Shown here: positions 34,731-43,538 of the stretch, one piece after another
Layout: every line of letters starts with the position of its first letter
How positions within the stretch are numbered: the first letter of the stretch is position 1
Assembly (NCBI GenBank): GCA_031551355.1
Contig: JAVBNT010000006.1
Span: 1 to 64,000 of the forward strand
Direction of reading: 5' to 3'
From: JAVBNT01 sp031551355
GTDB lineage: Bacteria; Vulcanimicrobiota; CADAWZ01
Length of the DNA stretch: 64,000 nt
Notes under the pieces: generated by a model
Databases searched by the model: none
What the model was told of the DNA's origin: nothing
The model's input: only the letters and a program-made list of their open reading frames with translations
Translations under genes and position numbers: made by a program

Positions 34731-36347
34731 TTATTCAACGGAGACGTTACCCTTTACTTTTGAATTTTTTCTCGACATCAATTCATAGAAATAATCAAAA
34801 AGTTCAGGGTCAAAAACCATTGGCTGCATTGATTTCATAACATTCAACGCCGAAACAGGGTCATAAACGATACAGTTATTGTCCGAATCAACCCTGTAAA
34901 CTCTTTTGGTTCTGAGTGCACAATACACATCGGCTATTCTCAGAACCCTTGCCAGCAACGGGATCTCATTTCCGGCCAGACCGTAAGGATATCCGCTGCC
35001 ATCGTAGTTTTCATGATGATGTCTGGTAAATTTTCCGATACGATCCATTGCCGGTATATTCCTGGAGATAAAATCATCAAGATACAGAGGGTGTTTTTTG
35101 ATCAGCTCAAACTCATCATCCGTAAGTATTCTCGGACTGTTTATTATCCCGTAGGGAACTTCAATCATACCGACGTTATGGAGCTCGGCGCCCAATTTCA
35201 AATCTTCGGACATTTCCTTTGAAAGTTCCAGTTTTTTTGCAAAAAGCAAAGATATACGAGCAACAAAATCACAATGACTCAGCGTAAATCCGTCTTTTTT
35301 GTCAAGAGCCCTGTTATATATACGTATACTACTTAATGTTGTATTAAGCCTGAGATTTTGATCACGGTCGAAAAACTCCGACAAAGTATCCAGAACGACA
35401 TGATTATATTCATCACCTCTGGAGCGCATTCGGGAAATGGCTTCATTTCTTGGAAGCTTAACCGTTAAAGCGACAAAATCCTTCACAACTTTTAGTATCT
35501 GCGCCTCAAGAGGCATACTCTGACAGCTGTCCTCATTCATATAAAGAATAAACGACATTTGCTCTTTTAATGACGGATCGGGAGAGATAATCTCCAGACT
35601 TTTGCGGTAAACCGTTTTCAACTGCTCTTCCTCTTCCCCACTCAGCGGCAGCCCGGAATTTATCTTTGACAAAGTTGAGTAGTCAAGTGAAAGCTTTCCT
35701 ATTTCATACAAAAATCCCGCCCAATACAGCAGTCCATCCATAACAGGACACAAAAACCTCGCCATTTCTCTGGCCAGAAAAGCAACCGACTTACAGTGAT
35801 TTATCTGTTTTTCGCCGCCGATAGCCATATTAAGCTTACTCAGCAAATAAGGCAGGCTAGGCTCGATCGTAAAAGCCGGGAAAGCCGTTTTCGCATTAAA
35901 AAATCCGTGTTCTCTGCCGCTGTGTTTTAAAAAATTTATTTGATTGTGGCTCTGCCTGGAAATTCTTATAAACTTATCCATGAGTTTGGGAAAATCTTTA
36001 AGAACTTCACGCATGTGCAGACCGTCAAAACAGATAACTGTTGACGGTTCCAGAGCCGAGGCGGTATAAGGGCAAACGGACTCACCCTCAACGATATTTT
36101 CAGACAAAAATTCCCTGTACATTCTGGTATCAACAAAAACCTCATCGTCAGACCCGTCGAAAGAGCGAAGAAAAAAACTCCCCCTTACAATAAGGTAGAG
36201 TGTATCATTTACCTCTCCCTGAGAGAACAAACGCTCATCCAGCTCCAGTTCCCTGAGTTTGGCAAAATAAACAAAGGACAGTAGATCTTTTTTTGTCAGA
36301 TGATAGAAAAAGGGATGAGATGATAAGAAGGATAGTATTGCTTCCAT
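34731..36347 (-). CDS. cyclic-nucleotide-binding and HD-GYP-like protein with a degenerate HD site
   Basis: 538 residues, colinear with the protein at 29138-30781: cyclic-nucleotide-binding domain (NDTLYLIVRGSFFLRSFDG), a first degenerate HD domain (YEIGKLSL) and a second HD-GYP domain. In the second, the HD doublet is HN and the following Lys is Met (HNVGMIEVP, about 390), while the GYP part is kept (GSGYPYGLAGNEIP, then ADVYCALRTKRVYR). Losing a metal ligand predicts a non-catalytic c-di-GMP-type sensor or scaffold rather than a phosphodiesterase. ATG 36347 is chosen over TTG 36359. It heads an operon with a lipoprotein and the CCA-adding-type gene. Confidence 0.85.
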   Translation of the reverse strand: MEAILSFLSSHPFFYHLTKKDLLSFVYFAKLRELELDERLFSQGEVNDTLYLIVRGSFFLRSFDGSDDEVFVDTRMYREFLSENIVEGESVCPYTASALEPSTVICFDGLHMREVLKDFPKLMDKFIRISRQSHNQINFLKHSGREHGFFNAKTAFPAFTIEPSLPYLLSKLNMAIGGEKQINHCKSVAFLAREMARFLCPVMDGLLYWAGFLYEIGKLSLDYSTLSKINSGLPLSGEEEEQLKTVYRKSLEIISPDPSLKEQMSFILYMNEDSCQSMPLEAQILKVVKDFVALTVKLPRNEAISRMRSRGDEYNHVVLDTLSEFFDRDQNLRLNTTLSSIRIYNRALDKKDGFTLSHCDFVARISLLFAKKLELSKEMSEDLKLGAELHNVGMIEVPYGIINSPRILTDDEFELIKKHPLYLDDFISRNIPAMDRIGKFTRHHHENYDGSGYPYGLAGNEIPLLARVLRIADVYCALRTKRVYRVDSDNNCIVYDPVSALNVMKSMQPMVFDPELFDYFYELMSRKNSKVKGNVSVE

Positions 36348-36453
36348 GTTTAAACCCAAAAACTAGAAATACGTACATTAATTTGGCATATAAAATATTT
36401 CTATAAAAAAGTTGTTTGACCTTTCCCAAGTGAAGTTGAAAGAAGTGATATAC

Positions 36454-37287
36454 ATGATAAAAAACATCATTATTTTTGCCGTATTTTTCATTACTCTGGC
36501 TGCAAATGCATCTGCGCAGAATGCGGCAAAAACAGTTAGAGCCGCAACCTCAAGCAGCTTATACGACACGGGATTGTTAAACCGCCTTAAGCCTCTTTTC
36601 GAGAAAAAGTCCGGTTACACTCTTGAAATAAAACCCCTCGGCAGCGGGCAGGCACTGAAAGCGCTTACAAAAGGCGAAGCTGATCTTGCAATAACAAACA
36701 ACCCCAGCGCCGAACAGTATGTCATCCAATCAGGATACGGCAAAAGCAGAATAGAATTTGCGTATAATTACTATATTTTATTGGGACCTCCCAGAGACCC
36801 GGCAGGAGCCGCAAGCTGCAACAACATACCGGACGCAATGAAAAAGATATATTCGTCGCAGCAGCCGTTCATATCCAGAGGCGACTATTCGGCAATGCAT
36901 GCCAAAGAACTGACCTTATGGAAGAAATGTGGAATCGTCACAGAAGGGTTGGAACATGAAAGCTTCTATCTGCAATCCGGCAAGGGGATAGCACAAACAC
37001 TGCTCTGGGCCAGCGAAAAATCAGCCTATACAATCGCCGATTCGGCAATCTACGCCGTAATGGAGAAAAAAATAGCTTTAAAACCGGTTATACAGGAATC
37101 GGCAAGAGAAAAGTGCGTATACTCAGTTATTCTGCCCGATCATAAAAAACTTAAAAACGTAAACAGACGCGGAGCGGACAAATTCGCCAACTTTCTCACT
37201 TCAGCCGAAATCCGCAAGGAAATTGAGCTGTACGGTCAGGAAGAATACGGACGGCAGTTATATTATGGCATTAACCCGAAGAAATAA
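36454..37287 (+). CDS. TupA-like tungstate/molybdate-binding protein
   Basis: 277 residues with a signal peptide (NIIIFAVFFITLAANASA). The mature part matches TupA: ATSSSLYDTGLLNRLKPLFEKKSGY (in part), KPLGSGQALKALTKGEADLAITN, YILLGPPRDPAG and QQPFISRGDYSAMHAKELTLWKK. TupA brings tungstate to a TupBC importer, and tungstate supplies aldehyde or formate enzymes in anaerobes. No tupB or tupC gene is next to it here, so it is an orphan binding protein or one serving a remote transporter. ATG 36454 follows GAAAGAAGTGA. Confidence 0.78.
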   Translation: MIKNIIIFAVFFITLAANASAQNAAKTVRAATSSSLYDTGLLNRLKPLFEKKSGYTLEIKPLGSGQALKALTKGEADLAITNNPSAEQYVIQSGYGKSRIEFAYNYYILLGPPRDPAGAASCNNIPDAMKKIYSSQQPFISRGDYSAMHAKELTLWKKCGIVTEGLEHESFYLQSGKGIAQTLLWASEKSAYTIADSAIYAVMEKKIALKPVIQESAREKCVYSVILPDHKKLKNVNRRGADKFANFLTSAEIRKEIELYGQEEYGRQLYYGINPKK

Positions 37288-37341
37288 CCGGGGGGGCAGG
37301 ACGGCCATTTTGCCTCTGTACCCGTGTAAAATGAACGTTTA

Positions 37342-37656
37342 TCAAATTAAATTTTTATTTATATTTTGACGACAATCCTGTATATCATAAATATAAACCG
37401 TATCTGCTATAATTTCAAATACGATTCGATAACGCTTTCCGAAAAGCTTGTATCTTATTTCGGTTCCGATAGGCTGTAACAGTGTATATAGGGGACAGCT
37501 TGCGGGAGTTTCTGCAAGAAAACCAAGCGCTTTTTCATAAGCGATGTATAAATGTTCAGCCGCCAACAAACTGACACGGGACAAAAATTCAAGATGAGAT
37601 ACCAATTTCCGGTCGGCCATAGGCGCAACGTACACCTTATGACGCCTAGATTTCAT
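37342..37656 (-). CDS. RelE/ParE-family toxin
   Basis: 104 residues with the RelE/ParE layout: HLEFLSRVSLLAAEHLYIAYEKALGFLAETP (in part), RYKLFGKRYRIVFEIIADTVYIYDIQDCRQN, the last part being the family's typical beta strands. ParE poisons gyrase and RelE cuts mRNA on the ribosome; which applies here cannot be told. The start overlaps the antitoxin gene by 11 bases, so translation is coupled. Confidence 0.82.
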   Translation of the reverse strand: MKSRRHKVYVAPMADRKLVSHLEFLSRVSLLAAEHLYIAYEKALGFLAETPASCPLYTLLQPIGTEIRYKLFGKRYRIVFEIIADTVYIYDIQDCRQNINKNLI

Positions 37657-37930
37657 TAATTGCCCCCCTTTTTATGGCTGCTCTCATATTTGACAAACTT
37701 TCTTCGGCAGTTAAAAAAGAACCTCCGATTTTGCGGTAGGCAATAGCTTCTTTTATTGCTTCATCTCTATCTGTGTTTTGTAATATTGCAAATGGAATAC
37801 CGCCTGTCTGCATTGAAGCAATTAAAAACATTCTAATTGCGGTAGAAGTGTCTAAACCCAAAGAAGCGAACAGTGCATCAGCCGCTTCCTTTAAGTGATC
37901 GTCAACTCTCACTTGAATTGTTTTTGCCAT
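37646..37930 (-). CDS. RelB/DinJ-family antitoxin
   Basis: 94 residues starting AKTIQVRVDDHLKEAADALF, the ribbon-helix-helix opening of RelB/DinJ proteins, with LDTSTAIRMFLIASMQTGGIPF next. The C-terminal half would wrap the toxin. GGAGGGAG lies just upstream, and the leader contains a TATAAT that may be part of an operator. The pair is a type II toxin-antitoxin module and probably represses itself. Confidence 0.88.
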   Translation of the reverse strand: MAKTIQVRVDDHLKEAADALFASLGLDTSTAIRMFLIASMQTGGIPFAILQNTDRDEAIKEAIAYRKIGGSFLTAEESLSNMRAAIKRGAINEI

Positions 37931-38025
37931 AACAAAACTCCCTCCTCATTTCATTGCTAACTTATTATAATTATACTCTAAAAGTAATGAGTCAGCAATA
38001 TTTATTCATACAAAGAGTTTGTAAA

Positions 38026-38210
38026 GGTCAGGCTAGGAGGGTAATTTTGTTTTGAGCTAAGCTCAGAACTACTATGTGTGCGAGAAACAAAACCATCTGA
38101 CGACGCACATTCCTCTATATTCCTAAAAAGTTAAAGGCAATGAATTGTGCCCGGAGGCTATGACAAATTTAAGTTCGACGAGCGAAGCGCAGTCTTTTCC
38201 CAATGCCATT
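38026..38210. repeat. hairpin-rich repeat, copy 1 (partly decayed)
   Basis: Begins AAAGGTCAGGCTAGGAGGG and shares with copy 2 TTTTGTTTTGAGCTAAGC, GTGTGCGA, CACATTCCT, AGTTAAAGGCAATGAATTGTG and AAATTTAAGTTCGACGAGC. It stops before the right arm of the second hairpin. Confidence 0.75.
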
Positions 38211-38227
38211 AAGTTAAGAGAAAATGG

Positions 38228-38298
38228 TTTCTCACAGAGAAGAAGAGAACACAGGGAGGTTTTAACTGGCATTTATCCTCCGTGCCCTCTGTGAGAGA
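38228..38298 (-). repeat. 75-bp dispersed element, minus orientation
   Basis: Bounded by CTCACAGAG and CTCTGTGAG. The inside, read on minus, includes GGCACGGAGGATAAA and CTCTTCTTCTCTGTGAG, matching the copies at 51093, 51193 and 55529. Confidence 0.7.
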
Positions 38299-38408
38299 TC
38301 TGAAGATGTCAAAATAGGCTAGAAAAATACTAAATTAATGACATTGAGTCTTTTTCACGTGGCGTTGACGATTAATATTCGAAGATATTCCTTAAAAAAA
38401 TTAAATTG

Positions 38409-38650
38409 ATTCAAAGCAAGGTCAGGCTAGGAAGGCGGTTTTGTTTTGAGCTAAGCGTAGATTAAACTACGTGTGCGAAAAACAAAACCGCCTGACGATC
38501 CACATTCCTTTATATTCCTTAAAAGTTAAAGGCAGTGAATTGTGCCCGGAGGTTATGGCAAATTTAAGTTCGACGAGCAAAGCGTAGTCTTTTCTACGTG
38601 GCGCGAGCGAACTTAAATTTGACGACGCATACGGGTGCAATTCACTGCCT
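38409..38650. repeat. hairpin-rich repeat, copy 2
   Basis: First hairpin: GGCGGTTTTGTTTT / AAAACAAAACCGCC. Second, longer: AGGCAGTGAATTGTGCCCG pairs with CGGGTGCAATTCACTGCCT, enclosing AAATTTAAGTTCG / CGAACTTAAATTT. Copy 1 at 38026-38210 matches the left two-thirds. The right end abuts the dnaB stop. Confidence 0.8.
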
Positions 38651-39997
38651 TTAATCGTCGATGTGGCGGCGGTCTTCGGAAACGAAGGTCGCATACTGAT
38701 TGAGAAACACTAAATTAACGGTTGCCAGCGGACCATTCCTGTGCTTGGCGATAATAACCTCAGATCTGTTCTGCAGCTCGGATTTAGGATTATAGTAGCT
38801 GTCACGGTAAATAAAAAGCACCAAATCGGCATCCTGCTCAATACTTCCTGATTCTCTCAAATCGGAAAGCATCGGTCTTTTTTCCTGACGGCTTTCAACA
38901 CTCCTGTTGAGCTGTGACAAAGCTATAACCGGAATATTCAATTCTTTTGAGAGCGCTTTAAGCTGACGGGAAATATCGGAAATTTCCTGGTTCCTGTCGC
39001 CCTTAAAAACGGGGTTGCCCCTCATCTGCTGAAGATAATCTATGATGATAATACCGATATTATGCTTACTTTTAAGACGTCTGGCTTTAGAGCGGATTTC
39101 CATTACGGAAACGTTTCCGGTATCGTCGATAAAAATAGGTGCTTCCGACAAAGAGTTCATAGCTCTTGTCAAACGCGGCCAGTCATTTTCCTGCAGATGT
39201 CCGGTCTTAAGCCGCTGACCGTCTATTCTTGCTTCGGAACAAAGAAAACGCTGAGCCAGGTCTTCCTTGGGCATTTCCAGACTAAAAATAGCAACACCCT
39301 GTTTCTCCTTGATGGCCATATACTGGGCCATGTTCAGACATATAGCGGTTTTGCCCATACTGGGCCTGGCGGCAACAATGACCAGATTACCTCTCTGAAA
39401 GCCTGCTGTATGATGATCCAGATCGGCAAATCCGGATGGTATTCCCGTGATATGTGCCTGACGGCTGTAGAGTTCTTCAAGTTTCTCGAAAGTCGTAGAC
39501 ATTACCGACCTGAGCGGCACAAAGTCATTCATCAGACGTTTTTGGGAAAGCGAAAAGATCTCCTGTTCCGCCCTGTCGACAACGAAATCAAGATTTTCAT
39601 CAACTTTATATCCAAAAGACATGATATTCATTCCGGCGATAATAAGGCTTCTAAGCACCGACTTTTCTTTTACTATATTGGAATAATACTCTGCGTTTGA
39701 GGCGGTAGGAACGAGATCGATCAGATGCGTCAAGTAATCAATACCGCCAACTTCATCCAGTTTGTTTACATTGACCAATTCATTGGTAAGCGTTATCAGA
39801 TCAACCGGTTCACCGCGCTCAAAAAGTCTTAAAATAGCCTCGAAAAGAGTCTGATGCGCCGTTTTGTAAAAGTCGGCAGGGTCTGTAATCGTTTCCGCGA
39901 CAACAGCCAAAGCGTCTCTGTTTATGAGGCATGCTCCCAAAGCGGATTTTTCGGCGTCAATATTACTGGGAGGAACACGGTCTACAGGTATTTGCAT
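38651..39997 (-). CDS. dnaB: replicative DNA helicase DnaB
   Basis: 448 residues. The N-terminal domain has PPSNIDAEKSALGACLINRDAL; the RecA-like motor has Walker A ARPSMGKTAICLNMA (about residue 208), FSLEMPKEDLAQRFL, IIIIDYLQQMRG (Walker B) and SQLNRSVESRQEKRPMLSDLRESGSIEQ. DnaB unwinds DNA at the replication fork as a hexamer. ATG 39997 follows GGACGGAG; the longer frame to 40069 carries a TGCCGGA/TCCGGCA hairpin and is not likely translated. It ends the rpsF-ssb-rpsR-rplI-dnaB run, an order found in many bacteria. Confidence 0.97.
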   Translation of the reverse strand: MQIPVDRVPPSNIDAEKSALGACLINRDALAVVAETITDPADFYKTAHQTLFEAILRLFERGEPVDLITLTNELVNVNKLDEVGGIDYLTHLIDLVPTASNAEYYSNIVKEKSVLRSLIIAGMNIMSFGYKVDENLDFVVDRAEQEIFSLSQKRLMNDFVPLRSVMSTTFEKLEELYSRQAHITGIPSGFADLDHHTAGFQRGNLVIVAARPSMGKTAICLNMAQYMAIKEKQGVAIFSLEMPKEDLAQRFLCSEARIDGQRLKTGHLQENDWPRLTRAMNSLSEAPIFIDDTGNVSVMEIRSKARRLKSKHNIGIIIIDYLQQMRGNPVFKGDRNQEISDISRQLKALSKELNIPVIALSQLNRSVESRQEKRPMLSDLRESGSIEQDADLVLFIYRDSYYNPKSELQNRSEVIIAKHRNGPLATVNLVFLNQYATFVSEDRRHIDD

Positions 39998-40070
39998 AAC
40001 AACTCCGTCCATAATTGTGAAAATAAGGCGTGCCGGATTATTCTCCGGCAAAAATATGCGGCATAACAAT

Positions 40071-40110
40071 ATCAGACCATAATCTGCCCAACGGGGAAAT
40101 ATGGTCTGAT
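40071..40110 (-). terminator. hairpin between rplI and dnaB
   Basis: ATCAGACCATA / TATGGTCTGAT, 11-bp perfect stem, without a T run. It may be a processing site or partial attenuator that sets ribosomal-protein versus helicase levels. Confidence 0.45.
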
Positions 40111-40139
40111 AAAGATTTTGATCAACTTATGAAAAAAAA

Positions 40140-40589
40140 CTAAGCTTCAGGAATTACAACTACAGTCAGTTCAGCTTTTACATCTTTGTAAATTTTCAAC
40201 ATAACCTTATGCTCACCGGCTGTCTTGATAGGCTCTGCCAAAACAAGTTTTTTACGATCAATATCTATTTTTGTCTTGGCTGTTACGGCATCGGCAATAT
40301 CCTGAGCGGTAACGGCACCGTAAAGCTTTCCTTCTTCGCCGCATTTTGCAGAGATCTCGAAAGATTTGCCCTCAAGCTCAGCACGCTGTTTATTGGCATT
40401 TTCAATATCCTTGGCAATTCTGCGTTCGCGGGTTTTTTTCTCATTTTCCCAGGTTTTAAGATTACCTACGGAAGCAACGACTGCAAAATTCTTCGGCAAA
40501 AGAAAATTTCTGGCATAACCGTCTTTTACTTCAATAATAGTTCCCTCAAAACCGAGAGCGTCAACATCTTTGGTAAGTATGACTTTCAT
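40140..40589 (-). CDS. rplI: ribosomal protein L9
   Basis: 149 residues: MKVILTKDVDALGFEGTI, VKDGYARNFLLPKNFA and the long helix linking to the C-terminal domain (EEGKLYGAVTAQDIADAV). Normal length and motifs. L9 binds 23S rRNA and helps keep the reading frame. Followed by dnaB after a hairpin and preceded by rpsR. Confidence 0.98.
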   Translation of the reverse strand: MKVILTKDVDALGFEGTIIEVKDGYARNFLLPKNFAVVASVGNLKTWENEKKTRERRIAKDIENANKQRAELEGKSFEISAKCGEEGKLYGAVTAQDIADAVTAKTKIDIDRKKLVLAEPIKTAGEHKVMLKIYKDVKAELTVVVIPEA

Positions 40590-40642
40590 TTTAAATCACC
40601 TCAAGTTTCTTATTCAATCGACAGAGTATGTAAATTAACCCC

Positions 40643-40882
40643 CTAGACGGTAAAAGGAAGCAAAGCGATAACGCGTGCTCTCTGTACCGCACCGGTCAAA
40701 GCACGCTGATGCTTGGCACAGCTGCCTGAGACTCTTCTGGGCAAAATCTTACCTCTCTCGCTTACGTATTTTCTTAAAACGCTAACATCCTTGTAATCAA
40801 TGCTGGCTATTTTATTTACGCAAAAATGGCAAACCTTTCTTTTCGGCTTTCTCATTCTTAAGTTGCCTTCACGTTTCATCAT
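40643..40882 (-). CDS. rpsR: ribosomal protein S18
   Basis: 79 residues. KRKVCHFCVNKIASIDYKD and RKYVSERGKILPRRVSGSCAKHQRAL are standard S18 motifs; the CHFC and later Cys suggest a zinc-binding form. S18 sits with S6 on the small subunit platform. Start at ATG 40882 or 40879 (two adjacent ATG codons), behind AAAGGATGAC. Confidence 0.97.
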   Translation of the reverse strand: MMKREGNLRMRKPKRKVCHFCVNKIASIDYKDVSVLRKYVSERGKILPRRVSGSCAKHQRALTGAVQRARVIALLPFTV

Positions 40883-40948
40883 AACGGTGTCATCCTTTCA
40901 GACTATTAAATTAATATAATAAATTAATTATTAAAACAAAAATCCTGT

Positions 40949-41395
40949 TTAGAACGGGAGATCATCATCCATTCCAAAATCGGAAGCTCCCATTTGCTCA
41001 AAATCTTTTTCGGAACTCATCAAAGCAGAGTCTACTTCACCAGGGGCCGAAGCTCCTTTCGAGCTAAGCATCCTCATATCGCTGGCAACAATTTCACAGG
41101 CTTTTCTTTTAGAACCGTCAGCCGCGGTATAATTGCGAATCTGCAGTCTGCCCTCAACACAGACAAGCTTGCCCTTGTCGAGATATCTTGAACATATCTC
41201 CGCAAGATTTTGCCAGGCGACAATATTAATAAAATCAACTTCCGGCTGCTGAGATGATGAATCCTGAGCAGCAGAAGAGCTTCTTTTGGGCCTGTTCACA
41301 GCCAGAGAAAAAGATACAACAGGCTTTCCGGACTGAGTATATCTCATTTCCGGCAAAGCTGTAACCCGTCCTATAAGTATAACTTTATTGTACAT
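40949..41395 (-). CDS. ssb: single-stranded DNA-binding protein
   Basis: 148 residues. The OB fold starts MYNKVILIGRVTALPEMRYT, continues VDFINIVAWQNLAEICSRYL and KGKLVCVEGRLQIRNY, and the acidic tail ends DDDLPF, the partner-binding tip. SSB coats single-stranded DNA in replication and repair. It lies between rpsF and rpsR, as is usual. Confidence 0.98.
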   Translation of the reverse strand: MYNKVILIGRVTALPEMRYTQSGKPVVSFSLAVNRPKRSSSAAQDSSSQQPEVDFINIVAWQNLAEICSRYLDKGKLVCVEGRLQIRNYTAADGSKRKACEIVASDMRMLSSKGASAPGEVDSALMSSEKDFEQMGASDFGMDDDLPF

Positions 41396-41420
41396 ATATT
41401 AAGCCTCAAAATTCAATAAT

Positions 41421-41711
41421 TTACTGAGGATCCAATCTTATAAAAAGAGCTCTTACTATATCCTCGTCTATTTTCATAACCCTTCTAAGCTCCGCACACA
41501 CTTTTTCGTCGGAATTAAATTTCATGCAAACATAATAGCCTTCAAATTTGCCTTCAATTTCATACGCAAGCTTTTTCTTTCCCCACAAATCTACATTAAC
41601 AATCTGTCCGCCGAGACTTGAAATCTGTTCGGAATATTTCTCCGAAACTTTACGCGCATCCTCATCGGCTAATGAAGGATTGATTATATAGGTTACCTCG
41701 TAAGCGTTCAA
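41421..41711 (-). CDS. rpsF: ribosomal protein S6
   Basis: 96 residues from a TTG start at 41711: GGAGG lies about 8 bases upstream and the protein then begins NAYEVTYIINPSL, the normal S6 start. Upstream ATG codons in frame (41726, 41795) overlap or precede that site and would add an atypical extension. VDLWGKKKLAYEIEGKFEGYYVCMKF is in the middle (in part) and a basic end follows. It heads the operon to dnaB. Confidence 0.93.
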   Translation of the reverse strand: MNAYEVTYIINPSLADEDARKVSEKYSEQISSLGGQIVNVDLWGKKKLAYEIEGKFEGYYVCMKFNSDEKVCAELRRVMKIDEDIVRALFIRLDPQ

Positions 41712-41865
41712 AGTTAGTACCTCCATCGTTCTATTACCCCACAAAAATATTTTTTTATTTATATGTACAGGTTGAAAAGCAACCTGATTTTCCATCCCTT
41801 ATCTAAAAGGATTATAAATTCGTTCAGAAAAATAAATATTCCTTCTTAATAAAGAATAAACCACT

Positions 41866-43143
41866 TTAATCCGGGCTGAAATCAAATTCGTTGTCACCAA
41901 TCACAACGATATCGCCTTCTTTGGCCCCGGCTTTAACAAGACTCTCCTGAACTCCAATGCGCTTAAGCCGGTTCTGAAGATACCTTACAGCCTCATGATT
42001 GTCAAGATCCATCATGGCTACAAGATGTTCAACCATTGTGCCTTCGACAACAAAGTAATCGCTTACTTTCTTAACGGAGAAGTTAACCGTAGGCATGGCC
42101 GACATCTCGGGTATTGTTACAACTTCCTCTATATAGGGTGCAGTAATCGAGAGTTCGAGGATTTTTTGCAAAAGTTCCTCTATCCCCTCGCCCTGATGGC
42201 ATGATATAAAAAATGTTTCTATTTTTTCACGCTTGAACAGTTTGGAAACAGTTTTTATGACATCCTTATCTTCCAGCAAATCCGTCTTATTAAAGACAAC
42301 TACCTCCGGCCTTGTAAGCAATGTTTCATTATACAAAGCAAGCTCATTTCGGATCATGCCGTAATAGGCCAGAGGATCTTTTTGAAATTCCACAGACGAA
42401 ACATCTATAAGATGAAGCAGAATTCTCGTTCTTTCAATATGTTTTAAAAATAAAAGTCCCAAGCCCAAACCGCCATGAGCACCTTCTATAAGTCCCGGAA
42501 CGTCTGCCAGAACGACCATATTTCCGTCACGCTGCAAAACTCCGAGATTCGGCGAAACCGTCGTAAACGGATATGAGGCAATTTTGGGATTTGCCGCCGT
42601 TATTTTCGAGAGCAACGACGATTTGCCGGCATTGGGAAAACCGATAATACCTACATCAGCCAAAACCTTCAGCACTAGGCGAATCCATCTCTCCTGTCCG
42701 GGCTGCCCCTTTTCGGCAAAATGAGGAATACGGCGCACCGAATTTGCAAAGGCAGCGTTGCCGCGCCCCCCGCGGCCTCCATTGGCGGCAATAAACGAAT
42801 CACCAATATCGACAAGATCTGCCAAAGGATCACCTGTTTCCGCATCATAAACAATCGTTCCCGGAGGAACTTTAACGATTAAATCCTGGGCACAGCGACC
42901 CTCTTTGCGGCTTCCCTGGCCATGGGTTCCCCTCTCGGCCTTAAAATGTGCCTTAAACTTAAACTGCAGCAAATCACTCTCAGCTTCCGCCACCTGGAGA
43001 ACAACATCTCCGCCGCTGCCGCCGCTGCCGCCGTCCGGGCCGCCTCTGGGAATACCTTTTTCCCGCCTGAAGCTTGAGCAGCCGCTGCCGCCGTCTCCGC
43101 CCTTCACAAATATTTTAACATCATCAACAAACCGTTCTCTCAT
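41866..43143 (-). CDS. obg: GTPase Obg (CgtA)
   Basis: 425 residues. The Gly-rich Obg domain begins RERFVDDVKIFVKGGDGGSG. The GTPase has G1 GFPNAGKSSLL, G3 DVPGLIEGAHGG and G4 FNKTDLL. The C-terminal OCT domain (VEGTMVEHLVAMMDLDNHEAV) is present. Obg acts in 50S ribosome assembly and the stringent response. ATG 43143 follows GAGG; the longer frame to 43197 is not supported. It follows rpmA, the common order. Confidence 0.97.
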   Translation of the reverse strand: MRERFVDDVKIFVKGGDGGSGCSSFRREKGIPRGGPDGGSGGSGGDVVLQVAEAESDLLQFKFKAHFKAERGTHGQGSRKEGRCAQDLIVKVPPGTIVYDAETGDPLADLVDIGDSFIAANGGRGGRGNAAFANSVRRIPHFAEKGQPGQERWIRLVLKVLADVGIIGFPNAGKSSLLSKITAANPKIASYPFTTVSPNLGVLQRDGNMVVLADVPGLIEGAHGGLGLGLLFLKHIERTRILLHLIDVSSVEFQKDPLAYYGMIRNELALYNETLLTRPEVVVFNKTDLLEDKDVIKTVSKLFKREKIETFFISCHQGEGIEELLQKILELSITAPYIEEVVTIPEMSAMPTVNFSVKKVSDYFVVEGTMVEHLVAMMDLDNHEAVRYLQNRLKRIGVQESLVKAGAKEGDIVVIGDNEFDFSPD

Positions 43144-43265
43144 TAAAAAAAAGTCCTCGAAACAAAGGAACAAAGATTCTTTAAGAAAAAAGTCCACACA
43201 AAGTGGACTTTAAAGAACCCTTTTACCAAATAAAATTATTAAGGTATAAATAAAATTCTACAAGT

Positions 43266-43538
43266 CTATACAGCTACAACGTCAACAAATTTCTTGTTGT
43301 TTCTTACTGCAAACTGCACTGCACCATCTGCTTTGGCAAATAATGTATGGTCTCTGCCGATACCGACATTTTCACCGGGATAAAATTTTGTTCCGCGCTG
43401 ACGGACAATAATATTACCTGCCAGAACAGGATTCCCACCGAATTTTTTAACGCCAAGACGCTGAGAATTACTGTCTCTGCCGTTCTTGGAGCTTCCCATA
43501 CCTTTTTTATGAGCAAAAAGTTGGAGATCAAACTTCAT
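43266..43538 (-). CDS. rpmA: ribosomal protein L27 with a cleavable N-terminal extension
   Basis: 90 residues. The start MKFDLQLFA precedes the usual HKKGMGSSKNGRDS. In Firmicutes such an extension ending in FFA is removed by the protease Prp, and L27's true N-terminus then reaches the peptidyl-transferase centre. Here LQLFA would be cut before HKKG. A Prp gene is present at 62623, next to rplU, not next to rpmA as is common. The rest (GNPVLAGNIIVRQRGTKFYPG) is standard. Confidence 0.95.
   Translation of the reverse strand: MKFDLQLFAHKKGMGSSKNGRDSNSQRLGVKKFGGNPVLAGNIIVRQRGTKFYPGENVGIGRDHTLFAKADGAVQFAVRNNKKFVDVVAV

Larger units (their letters stand above)
37931..38650. other. repeat-rich gap between the toxin-antitoxin genes and dnaB
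   Basis: Holds two copies of a hairpin-rich repeat (about 38026-38210 and 38409-38650) around one 75-bp dispersed element (38228-38298). No gene with a ribosome-binding site is seen. The gap separates an accessory module from housekeeping genes. Confidence 0.7.

Noticed and set aside
32849..36347. Defence island around the CCA-type nucleotidyltransferase and cNMP-binding protein
   Set aside because: A nucleotidyltransferase next to a cyclic-nucleotide sensor recalls CBASS, but the enzyme has the full CCA/poly(A) polymerase motifs (RRRDF, EDPLRMLRA) and no effector gene is present.
13500..38300. CRISPR array
   Set aside because: Repeats in the gaps are palindromic, few and unevenly spaced; there are no regular spacers and no cas genes.
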